Shown: positions 36,801-45,300 of the stretch, one piece after another | Numbering within the stretch: the first letter of the stretch is position 1 | Layout of the letters: the number at the start of each line of letters is the position of its first letter | From: Nematostella vectensis | Taxonomy: Eukaryota > Cnidaria > Anthozoa > Actiniaria > Edwardsiidae | Direction: 5' to 3' | Length of the DNA stretch: 64,000 nucleotides | NCBI RefSeq assembly: GCF_932526225.1 | Contig: NC_064048.1 | Location: 1,541,340-1,605,339, forward strand | Translations under genes and position numbers: made by a program | Notes under the pieces: generated by a model | The model's input: the letters and a program-made list of their open reading frames with translations, nothing else | Database searches by the model: none | What the model was told of the DNA's origin: nothing

Positions 36801-39800
36801 GCCTTCCATGGTAGGAAATCTCCAATCTAATTGTTTATTTGCATTCATTATCATCTATTCCCACTGGGCTCATACACTTGCCTTGGGCCACTTCTGTATA
36901 GTTGAATGTAAAATTGGCTGAATCACAAGAAGTTATGCTTCAGTTTTTGTCCAGGTCATTGTTAATCTCCTTAAAAAAGGTTACCAACTTGTTCAGCTTT
37001 TAAATAATAATAAGTCAGAATACAGATAGAGGTTGCACTGTACACCAAACCTCACAAACTCAAACTGAAAAAAAAAATTGAATAATTTATTAATTCTTTA
37101 CCCCTTTGATTGAAGGGCAGTCAAGATGATGAGGAACCAGATGATGAAGGATCTGATAATGATGGATCTGATGATGATGGTTCTGACGATGACAAGAAAA
37201 GTACAGATACTCTCCCAGAAACTGAACCTACAGTCATAAATAACTTACATAGTAAAGCAGTGAAGGTTATCATTAAGGCGGTATGTGGAAGTATCCCAAA
37301 GGATAGGGAGGTAATAGTTGATGCCTTAAAAAACACTTTTTCAATAGGTCCAAGAACACTATTGAACCTTACTCACACCCAAGTGTGTGAGGTGCTGGCC
37401 AAAAAAATTATTGCAGGCAAATACGTTAAGTGTTTGGCAAAGCCAAATGAAATTACAAAAACTGCCCATGTACAGGTTATCAAAAAGGTCAAATTTTGAG
37501 CTCAAACATGTAGTAGCTGTATGCTAAAGTTTTTACTGGCTTAAGTACATAGTTGTGTCAGGGACACTATTGAACCTTACTCACACACAAGTGTGTGAAG
37601 TGCTGGCAAATATGTTAAATATTTGGTAAAGCCAAACGAAATTTCAAAAACTACCCATGTAAAAGTTATCAAAAAGGTCAAACTTTGAGCTCATAGTACC
37701 TGTATGCTAATGTTTTCACTGGCTTAAGTAGATAGTTGTCTCTCCCAGAAACTGAACCTATACCAGTCATAAATAACTTACATAGTAAAGCAGTGAAGGT
37801 TATCATTAAGGCAGTATCTGGAAGTATCCCAAAGGATAGGGAGGTAATAGTTGATGCCTTAAAAAACACTTTTTTTCAATAGGTCCAAGAACACTATTGA
37901 ACCTTACTCACACACAAGTGTGTGGGTGCTGCATGGCCAACAAGATAATTGCAGGCAAATGTGTTGAATATTTGGTAAAGCCAAACAAAAACTGTTAACA
38001 AAAAGATCAAACTTTGAGCTCATAGTACCTGTATGGTAAAGTTTTCCCTGGCATTTAGTAGATAGTTGCCCAAGAACACTACCATATTGAACCTTACTCC
38101 CACACACAAGTGTGTGAAGTGCTGGCCAACAAGATAATTGCAGGCAAATGTGTTAAATATTTTACTTATTTTACAGCATTTTACTGTACTTGAAGCTGTC
38201 ATGTTAGAAACTATTGTAAAGGTTACTTACCTTTAATTATTTGCACTCTACATTAAAACTATGTTGTTTCTACAAAAAGGGATGTTTGAATTCTATTAAA
38301 TTTTCCTAGTATGTTAACATTGTTCTTTTGTTTTGCATTCATTTTTTATTTTAATTTATACAGTATTGCTGTCAACAAAATAAGCCATTTGGGGGTTCAA
38401 TGGTCCCAATAAATTTCCAAAAATGGGATAATGTTGTCCAAAAATTCGGGATTTGATGGTCCCAATAAAATCCCAACAATGGGAAAATGTTGTCCACAAA
38501 ATGAACCAATTTTGGGATCTTATGGTCCCAATAAAATCCCAACAATGGGAAAATGTTGTCTACAAAATAAACCACTTTTGGGATTTGATGGTCCCAATAA
38601 AATCCCAACAATGGGAAAATCTTGTCCACAAAATAAACCAATTTTGGGATGTCTTTGGGATTTTATTTTCCCAATATTGGTTTTGGTAGCATTTTTCCAA
38701 TTTTGGGAAATCCCATAAGAAACCCATAGAAATCCCAAAATATTCCCCATTTTTTCCCAAATTGGAAAATCGGAATTTTTTCCTGTGTGTTTTGGTGGTC
38801 CTTTTTATTGTTCTCGGAAACTAAACAAACTTTGTATTTCACAAAATCCAATACAAATAAAAACTATTAAATTACAAAACTCAATGCTGATCATGCAAGT
38901 ACATCGAGCTGCAGTAGCCCATGCCATGTGCAAGAGTTTCAGCCACAGAAAGCCCAAATATAAAAAGCAAACGATGTTTATGGGCACAGGGCACCCAATA
39001 TATTATTATCAACAAAAATGGTACCCACATTGATTGCATTTTATTTTATTTAGACGTAAAAAAATAGGGGTATTAGCAGCAAACAAATGGACTGAATTTC
39101 CAAAGTTTAACTCGCCTGAGGCCAAAGCTGAACTAGATGCATTTGCCGAAAACATAGAGAAAGAATGTGGCATAAAAGAGATCAATTTTGGAAAGGAAGG
39201 AATAAAGAAGCACATACAGAGTTTTTGCAATGAACAACGTAGATACAACAAAAAACGAAAACGTCCATCTTATGATGATGATTATAAGGTAATAAAAATA
39301 TTTCTTTTAATTGCATTGTTTGTTTATTTATGTGCTTTTGCATGTCTGCAGGTTTGTTAATAGTTTTCGTCAACTGAAGTGATCAACTTTTTTGTACACT
39401 TGGCATTTCGTTGACTAAATGTAATGTAAATGTACCATCAATTGCAAAGCACACAGACACAAGTAGTCATTTTGTATCTATGAGAGTTGCACTTCAGTTA
39501 TAGTATTTTTTAACTTTTGTAGATTCCAAGTTCCCAGGCCATAAAAAAAGAGATGCAAAGCAACCATAGCTCATCAGATCTAGAGGTAAATTTTGTTTTA
39601 GCATACCTAAGTAAATTTGATACTTTATAGAATCTAGTATTAATGTGTTATCATACTAAATATCTTATATATAAGTATTATCTCATATTTTCATGAAAAC
39701 TTGCAGTGTGGATACTTTAAATGGGACCACTTTAAGATATTGTGATTGAATGACAATTGTGAATTAAAACAAAGCATTTTTACTAAAACAATGTCGACCA

Positions 39801-40460
39801 ATCAGATCACAAAGAACAAAAACTTAATAAGCTGAAGTTTCCTAAGTTGAAGTGCTTTGTTTCTATTCATAATTTGTCATGCAATCACATTCTCAAAGTG
39901 GTCCCAGTTGAAATGTCCACACTGTAATGCATTTTTAAAGTATTTTCAAAGCATTAATGAACCTTGCAAAATGTATTAAATGCTGATAATGTGTATTTTG
40001 ACTACAGGAAAGCTCAGTAGATCTAGACAGAGAGGGGGAACAGGATGAACATTTAGAACAGGATGGAAGTAGTGCTGGAGACACAGAGATTTTGAGTGAT
40101 GATGAGATGGAAGGAAGCCAGTGCCCTATAAGCCCCAAAATTCCAAAACCCAGCACTAGCACTTCAAGCCCAGAAGATGCGAAAGCAGGTGATCAAGTTG
40201 AAGCTCTACCATTAAAAATAAAGAGGGCAGTGATTAAATCAGTGTTTGGTAAACAACTCACCAGAGAGGTGTGTGTTGATGTACTTAAAAATAAATTCTT
40301 TTTGAAAAGCAATGCCTTAACATCTCTCTCACCTAGTCAGGCAATAGCAGTACTTATTAGAAAACTTGTAAGTCAAAAATACGTAGAATTTAAAACACCA
40401 CCGTCTCAGATAACATCTATTAATGATGTAAACGTGTTAAAGGAAATTTCACTGATGTGA
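27836..40460 (+). CDS. Outer EnSpm accessory protein (second gene), five exons, 376 aa
   Basis: Exons are 27836-27974, 28062-28302, 39054-39288, 39523-39585 and 40008-40460, all with GT-AG sites and matching phases. They join into 377 codons including the stop. The start is set by the first ATG of the exon and by agreement with the inner copy. Conserved features shared with the inner protein: a helical N-terminus ending in LFGEEVLNAFK; an exon-2 block ending KPTMADL...HLYLTK; an exon-3 block RRKKIGVLA..KW..FPKFNS...EQRR; an acidic linker; and a C-terminal ~75-residue helical block (IKRAVIKSVFGKQL...VLKNKF...QKYVEF). I recognise no named domain. In plant CACTA elements the second protein (TnpA type) binds subterminal repeats, and by position this may do the same. 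Intron 2 hosts the inner transposon without damaging the frame. Confidence 0.8.
28846..29335. repeat. Left subterminal repeats of the inner element, ~6 x 82 bp
   Basis: Units start near 28846, 28929, 29012, 29094, 29176 and 29258 (period 82-83). Each contains AAGAAAATCCCAAAATTGCA, CAACAGTTCTTAAGAATCCA and ACTTGGGAAATAATTGGAAA. A less regular TTGGGA-rich leader (28660-28840) precedes them. Confidence 0.9.
29336..29965. other. AT-rich 3' flank of the inner transposase gene
   Basis: No supported gene. This is the region between the left subterminal repeats and the transposase stop codon and should contain the transposase 3' untranslated region. I did not find a decisive polyadenylation signal. 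Confidence 0.4.
29966..33867 (-). CDS. Inner EnSpm/CACTA transposase (Tnp2-like), two exons, 1065 aa, intact
   Basis: Exon 1 is 33867-31498 (790 codons, donor GTG|GTAAGT) and exon 2 is 30793-29966 (acceptor TTTTTCAG), joined in phase 0. Residues 9-27 have clustered Cys/His with CPCATC (compare the CPC-x2-C of the CACTA transposase-associated domain). Residues 66-115 are very acidic. C239/C242, C318-C323 and C348/C351 are further zinc-like pairs. The Tnp2-like core has NWDGW (about 374-378), LQPLMEDICEGFINGFEV (about 431-448), CWSGDHPGQCEVGKLL (465-480), CPCRRC (485-490) and FDVFHTVCLNVVK (576-588). These fit the Transposase_21/Tnp2 pattern (D-P spacing before a CxxC pair, then a D.(F/M)H..xN helix). 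Exon 2 encodes ~275 residues with no domain I can name, including two aromatic GD.WYG...VD.. repeats like a small beta-barrel reader. Expected role: binding the CACAGG termini and catalysing cut-and-paste in the nucleus. Confidence 0.85.
31243..31305. repeat. CATT microsatellite in the transposase intron
   Basis: A run of CATTCATTCATT-type tetranucleotides with a few interruptions, inside the 30794-31497 intron of the inner transposase gene. Confidence 0.85.
33868..34253. promoter_or_regulatory. Bidirectional promoter of the inner element: CCAAT and E2F-like sites
   Basis: This 386-bp gap separates the divergent start codons. GACCAATG (about 34018-34025), AAGCGGGAAAAA (about 34044-34055) and AGCCAATCAG (34057-34066) repeat the CCAAT/E2F-like arrangement of the outer element. 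Close to the transposase start there are ACCCGCCGGAAAC (about 33889) and AAACCCGCCA. The accessory-gene side holds the 51-bp transposase-derived segment listed separately. Confidence 0.5.
34172..34222 (+). repeat. 51-bp perfect copy of transposase coding sequence (antisense) upstream of the accessory gene
   Basis: Positions 34172-34222 are identical to 31931-31981, which lie inside transposase exon 1 (codons for the GQWKAEGLQKF region). Because the transposase is read from the minus strand, plus-strand transcription through 34172-34222 would give RNA complementary to the transposase mRNA. The segment ends 31 bp before the accessory ATG, so it probably lies in the 5' leader or core promoter. 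Its origin (gene conversion, template switch) is unknown. Confidence 0.8.
34254..37499 (+). CDS. Inner EnSpm accessory protein (second gene), six exons, 351 aa
   Basis: Exons are 34254-34374, 35133-35361, 35564-35765, 36519-36569, 36742-36810 and 37116-37499, all with GT-AG sites and compatible phases; they join into 352 codons including the stop. Domain order follows the outer protein: N-terminal helix (HFGDAIAQRFK), exon 2 with LLSKDADAPIYSKVGLTYGKALKFK and KPTMAELSTYDPEIQRLYLSK, exon 3 with RKKIGALAMEKWGGQLPKFN...EQRRERK, a Ser/Pro linker, an Asp-rich segment (GSDNDGSDDDGSDDD) and a C-terminal helical block (KVIIKAVCGSIPKDREVIVDALKN...AGKYVKCL). No named domain is recognised. Intron 3 contains a LINE fragment. 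Putative role by analogy with CACTA TnpA: binding the TTGGGA-rich subterminal repeats and assisting or limiting the transposase. Confidence 0.8.
35787..36365 (-). mobile_element. 5'-truncated non-LTR retrotransposon (CR1/L2/RTE-like tail) in an accessory-gene intron
   Basis: The minus-strand frame 36355-35936 encodes the region just after the reverse-transcriptase fingers/palm of LINE proteins (LLGLTIQSNLKFSLHV..., LHILRTLRKE, LPCITYGLSVYGA, IQTFLDRCHKRRF). The plus-strand left edge is (AAT)n at 35787-35803, i.e. a short-repeat 3' tail on the element's own strand, as in CR1/L2-type LINEs. The 5' part, including the catalytic YADD region, is missing, so it is dead on arrival. It has not disrupted the surrounding splice sites. 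Confidence 0.75.
37556..38165 (+). repeat. Degenerate tandem duplications of the accessory gene's last exon
   Basis: After the stop at 37499, pieces of the last exon recur at about 37556-37690, 37741-37990 and 38060-38165. Recurrent blocks are ACACTATTGAACCTTACTCACAC.CAAGTGTGTG, the GGCAAATATGTTAAATATTTGG region, CTCCCAGAAACTGAACCTA and a following GAGCTCATAGTACCTGTATG linker that also follows the true stop. The duplicates carry deletions and frameshifts and are not coding. Confidence 0.75.
38395..38787. repeat. Right subterminal repeats of the inner element, ~4 x 66 bp
   Basis: Units begin at about 38400, 38457, 38523 and 38589 (period about 66) and contain TGGTCCCAATAAAATCCCAA, CAATGGGAAAATGTTGTC and ATTTTGGGAT. 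A denser TTTTGGGAAATCCCA region leads to the terminus at 38787. The TCCCAATAAAATCCCA core is also found in the outer element's left repeats. Confidence 0.9.
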
Positions 40461-41149
40461 GGTAGACACTTAATTATACACTTGTCTTTGTTAGGTTCTT
40501 TATATCTTCTAAAAGTTTAATTCGTTATTTGCTTCAAAAGATTTAGAAATAGTTTGAATTGGATATGCTGAAGTTGTAGCCACTAGTGATGTGAGGCAGG
40601 CTTAACAGCTTAAATCTTTATGTGATATTGATCTAATAGGTCTGTGCATGTTGATATTAATTGTTGTGTAACTTCTGAGTATTGACATGGGCAATATTTG
40701 ATGCTCATGTCATGTCATGTGCAATAATCTTGGGTATTTGTATAGCATTACAATCATCACCCACTTGCACATCAAATTAATATTGTATTTAAGTTAACCA
40801 AAACATGGCACTTCTGCTGTTAATGTTTATCACGAATTTATGTTACAGTAAATAAAACGTTTTGAAAGTATTGTTGTTGTTTGCAATCACTTTTTAAGTC
40901 CAAAATATTATATCCAAATACAAGTATTGTTATAATATATTCAAATTATTAATTTGTAATAATATAATAGAGTGCAAACAATACATGTATAACTGTGAAA
41001 CTTTAGTAATACTAAATTGTACTAAATAGTGTTATCCCTATTGTTTTCTATTGTTTAATTAGCACTATTTTGTACTATTTAGTAATTTGTATTTCACGCT
41101 TTTACTGTTTGCACTCTAACAATCCTTGTATTGGGTTATTGTGAATTCA

Positions 41150-41700
41150 GATTTCCCACGTTGGGATATTAATTGAGTTGGGTTGGGTTATTATTGGGAC
41201 ATTAAATTCCCCCCAAGTTGGGTTATTATTGGGACATTAAATTCCCCAAGTTGTGTAATTATTGGGACATGAAATTCCCCAAGTTGGGTTATTATTGGGA
41301 CATCAAATTCCCAAGTTGGGTAATTATTGGGACATCAAATTCCCAAGTTGGGTTATTATTGGGACATTAAATTCCCCAAGTTGGGTTATTATTGGGACAT
41401 CAAATTCCCAAGTTGGGTAATTATTGGGACATCAAATTCCCAAGTTGGGTTATTATTGAGACATTAAATTCCCCAAGTTGGGTTATTATTGGGACATCAA
41501 ATTCCCAAGTTGGGTTATTATTGGGACATTAAATTCCCCAAGTTGGGTTATTATTGGGACATTAAATTCCCCAAGTTGGGTTATTATTGGGGCATCAAAT
41601 TCCCAAGTTGGGTTATTATTGGGGCATCAAATTCCCAAGTTGGGTTATTATTGGGACATTAAATTCCCCAAGTTGGGTTATTATTGGGGTTTTGTTGTCC
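41150..41700. repeat. Right subterminal repeats of the outer element, ~16 x 32-35 bp
   Basis: The units are AAGTTGGGTTATTATTGGGA plus CAT(T/C)AAATTCCC(C), repeated about sixteen times with minor changes (GGTAATTATT, GGGGCATC). They are shorter than, and different from, the left repeats, but again built on TTGGG/TTCCC. Confidence 0.9.
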
Positions 41701-41818
41701 CAACATTGGTTTTGGTATCACTTTCCCATTTTGGGGATTTTTGCTGAAATTCCCAGCTTTTCCCCCAAAAAAATCCCTTTTTTTCCCATTTTGGGAAATC
41801 ATATTTTTTCCTGTGATA

Positions 41819-42066
41819 GGGTACAAGAATACAGAGGACTACAACCAACGTGTCCCCATTGTAGAAGAGGAAGAGCTCAACAACAACAACAAACTAGAGT
41901 ACTACCCACACACCCAGTGATCGTAATTAGCGACGATGACGATGATGTTGGCCCTGTAATAAACTACAGAGATAGGTGGGGAGTAGAGGACTGGATGGTG
42001 GCACCCCCACACCCGGATACAGGGAGCATAGACTTTAGTACTGGGCAAAGGAGAAGAAGAAGATGA
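41819..42066 (+). pseudogene. Small RING-finger protein, 3' part with SIM-like motif
   Basis: This continues the frame broken at 22436: the last RING ligands (PTCPHC), an Arg/Gln-rich stretch, then HPVIVISDDDDDVGP, which has the form of a SUMO-interacting motif (hydrophobic VIVI core followed by Ser and acidic residues), and a basic C-terminus of five arginines before the stop at 42064-42066. An AATAAA lies downstream at about 42162-42167. RING plus SIM is the signature of SUMO-targeted ubiquitin ligases; that function is inferred from sequence alone. Confidence 0.65.
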
Positions 42067-42211
42067 AGGGACACTTTTTTTAAAGCTTTTACAAGGGATA
42101 GAAATCACGCATATTCTTCAATAGATGTTTCTAAGGATTAGATTTACAAGGTTTAATCACAAATAAACCTTAAACAAGACCACGAAAAATACGTTCAAAA
42201 AGTGTATAAAA

Positions 42212-42272
42212 ACATGAATTGGGACCGTTTTCAGAGAGCCTGAACATGAATTGGGTCCGTTTTCAGAAAGCC
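42212..42272 (+). repeat. Tandem pair, ~32 bp
   Basis: ACATGAATTGGGACCGTTTT followed by CAGAGAGCCTGA is repeated once with two changes (GGGTCCG, GAAAGCC), just upstream of the THAP exon. It could be subterminal sequence of the THAP-DDE element. Confidence 0.6.
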
Positions 42273-42314
42273 TGAGACAGAGTTTGACGTCACTAGCGTA
42301 AGTCTTGTTTCTTT

Positions 42315-45300
42315 CTTTGGGGACACGAGGCCGGAGGCGGTAAAACGAAGATGGACTTCTTTTATTCTAAAGACGCTAGAATGGCCAGAACAAACAGAAA
42401 CAGCTCAACTCTGCTTTGAGCATTTCAAGCTTGAAGATTTTAACGGGCCATATGCGCATCTTGTGGGGATGAAGCGATATCTGAAGCGAGATAGGTTCGG
42501 CGTCACTGTTTATCCTACAGTATTTCCGCCAAAGGAACATGCTACCAAAAGCCCGAGTGAGCGGGCGAAACGAAACCAAGGGCGAGTAAGGCGCAAGGTG
42601 AGATATTCTGACTAACCAAACTCTCAATTATCGCATCCTAATAAGGCTTTTTGTTCACTTCATTCATGTTTGCGTTTATTTGGTGTTTCGTATAGGAGGT
42701 CGAGGAAATAATCGCCAGGAGTGCCGACCAGCTTTTTTACGAATCTGACTCGACACATACCATAACAGCAGCAGTACCCGTAAACCAAGAAGACGTAAGT
42801 CTTAGTTTGTATGGAGTTATTTCTATTCGTTGTAATAATTGTAATCATGGATCGTCATAGTTTGCCTGAAGCCCAATTTCAGGTGATTTGTGGTCGCAAA
42901 AATGTTCGCATAGCGGTTGTTTTCGACACGTGGAAATAGACAATAAAAATGTGCGAAAAATTATTATTAAAAATTACGAGCGAAAACACGGCTATGCTAG
43001 AAACACAATTCTTTGGAAGGTGGCCGTGATATTCGATATAATAAGTTGAAGCTTTATTTATATTTGTAGCTGACAGATATAGAAGAGATCAACGAGGCTT
43101 CCTCCAACTCCAGTCTCCTGCCTCACGTGCGATTCACGTGAACGTGAGTGCCTGGAGCTACGGGCGAGGGTTTCCGATAAATCGGACAAACTAAGGGTGG
43201 CAACTAAAGAGAAAAGGAAGATGAAGGAATCTTTGGATTACGGCCAGAGACAAGTTGCAATGGTGTAAAAGGCTACTGAGGAAGAGAGAAAGGAAAGGTG
43301 TGTTTTTGTTTAAAAAAAAAAGGATTCTTTGTTCAAATGAGACTGCTCTTTATTGAAATGGTCTGTATTTTTATATTATTTGAGTGTATATCTTTTAAGT
43401 CTGCAACCATGAGGAACTAATCAGCATTGTTTCAAGTGTACTGCTAAACTCTATAACACTTTATGATGTAGCTCAGAAACTGGTGAAAAAAGGAGTAGGA
43501 GTTCAGGCTAGAGAAACCGAAGAATTGCCTCCAGAGATGGAGGAAGATGACAACACAGAAGATGAAGAAGCTGAGGATGATGACGACTTCATGTCAGAGG
43601 AGGAGCCAGAGTTCCAGCCTTCGGCTGAGGAGAGCGATCTCTCAGAGGATGAAGAATACAACTGGTGAGCATGCCTACAAAAACAGTGACAAGTGCTTTC
43701 ATTCATGCTCAATGTCTCTTCCTCTCCCCTGTTTTATATTGTTTTTTATGAGATTTTATTTTAATTGTTATTTTCAGCGAATACATCCAGTCTGACAGCC
43801 TGAAGAAGGAGCCAAAACATACTGTCTTCCTGTCACAGCTACTTCTACTGTTTCACTGCTGCCACTTCTGCAGTTGGAAGAACCCTCTAGTCCAGACTAA
43901 AACTGTTGGAACATGCATCTCTGTGACCAGCAGCTGCGCCAATCCCAAGTGCAGGAAGGAGATGTCCTGGAGGAGTCAGCCCATGATGCCAGGGACAAAG
44001 GTTGCTGCAGGGAACTTCTTACTGTCTTATGCCATTCTTGTTGCCTCCTACGAGCACAAACGGGTAAGACATGTGTATGCATGGACTAATAGGCAAAATG
44101 ATGTGATGGCGTGAGTTAAAAACATGATGTTTAGAATTGTTTATTCCTATTAATTAAGTTGTTGTTCTTTTGCATTTTAAGATTTTCCTCTTCCCTGCTA
44201 TCTACATTTACTGGAAGAAATATCAGACTGCTATGATAGAGAAGGCTAAGAGCCTAGGAGCTGTGGTCATGGCTGGGGATGGCCACCATGATAGCATGGG
44301 GCACTCTGCCAAATATCGTGCTTATACAATGTTTTGCTGTTCGCTGTCGATGATCATTCACTTCACCCTTGTACAGGTAATTGAGAGCTATTAGATAAGA
44401 CTTGGTGATGATGAAATGCATTGTAAGGTGAATTGCAAAAATATTCAATTATCACCCATAAACTCATAAGCAACTAAAATCAATCACATGCTTGTTTCCC
44501 CTTTTCAGACTCAACAAATTAAACTAGTGGTAAATGTTAATTTTTGTCTGTTTTTGATCTTTTAGAGAAATGAAGCAGGGAGCAGAACTGGGATGGAGTA
44601 CATGGCATTCCAACAGAGTATGGGTTTCTTGCTGGGAGCTGGGCTGGCCATCTCCCATTTCATCTCCGACCGCCACACCAGCATTGTGAAGCACATGCGA
44701 GAGAAGCATGGAAACATCGCACATTACTGTGATTTATGGCATTTGAAAAAAAGTAAGTCTATTTATTTACTTGATAATTGTTATATCTATGTTTGGTTGG
44801 GCGGGGTTGTAGAGTTCAAATTGGATAAACCTATGTTGCTTTCCCTCGGTTTGAACCTAGTTTTTAGTTTGTAATCAAAACTATATTTTATTTCCCTAAC
44901 ATTTTACCCATAACTTTATTTTTTTGGTACTCCTCTTTCTAAATATTGTTTGATCTTGACTCTCATTTATGTTGTTTATCTGATGAGTTCCATCTTGAAT
45001 GGGTAAAGATATTTTGTTTAAGATTTATATCGTACAATATTTTGTCAATCGACACCAACAACTTGATACCTGCTGACTTATTTTTGTTTACCATCTAAGA
45101 GTGTATGGTTTGTGTTTTAGAGATCCACAAAGTCCTGAGCAAAATAGAAGAGTCTGTAAAGGATTGGATCAAGCCGTGCGAGAACCATTTTTACTGGTCT
45201 GCGAGGTCCACCACAAATGGGAATGGGTTGGTAATATCGGCTAAGTTGAAGTCATTTCTTAGCCATATTACCAACAAGCACACTGATCTTGATGATCCCT

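Larger units (their letters stand above)
28633..38787. mobile_element. Inner EnSpm/CACTA-type DNA transposon, 10.2 kb, nested in the outer one
   Basis: The left end is CACAGGAAAAAATTCAGATT and the right end is the complement of CACAGGAAAAAATTCCGATT; inverted similarity continues through TTCCAAATTTGG-like sequence. The flanks are TGT on both sides (28630-28632 and 38788-38790), a 3-bp target duplication. Gene order and strands are the same as in the outer element: transposase minus, accessory protein plus, subterminal repeats at both ends. The two proteins are clearly homologous to, but well diverged from, those of the outer element, so this is a related family and not a recent copy. Both of its genes are open, so it may be autonomous. 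Confidence 0.9.
22437..41815. mobile_element. Outer EnSpm/CACTA-type DNA transposon, 19.4 kb including a nested element
   Basis: The left end starts CACAGGAAAAAAATATGATT and the right end is the complement of CACAGGAAAAAATATGATTT. Inverted similarity runs through the following TCCCAA. The flanks are both ATA (22434-22436 and 41816-41818), a 3-bp target duplication as expected for CACTA/EnSpm. It carries divergent genes: a Tnp2-like transposase (24035-27562, minus) and an accessory protein (27836-40460, plus). Subterminal tandem repeats lie at both ends. Without the inner insertion (28633-38787 plus one TGT) it is about 9.2 kb. Confidence 0.9.
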
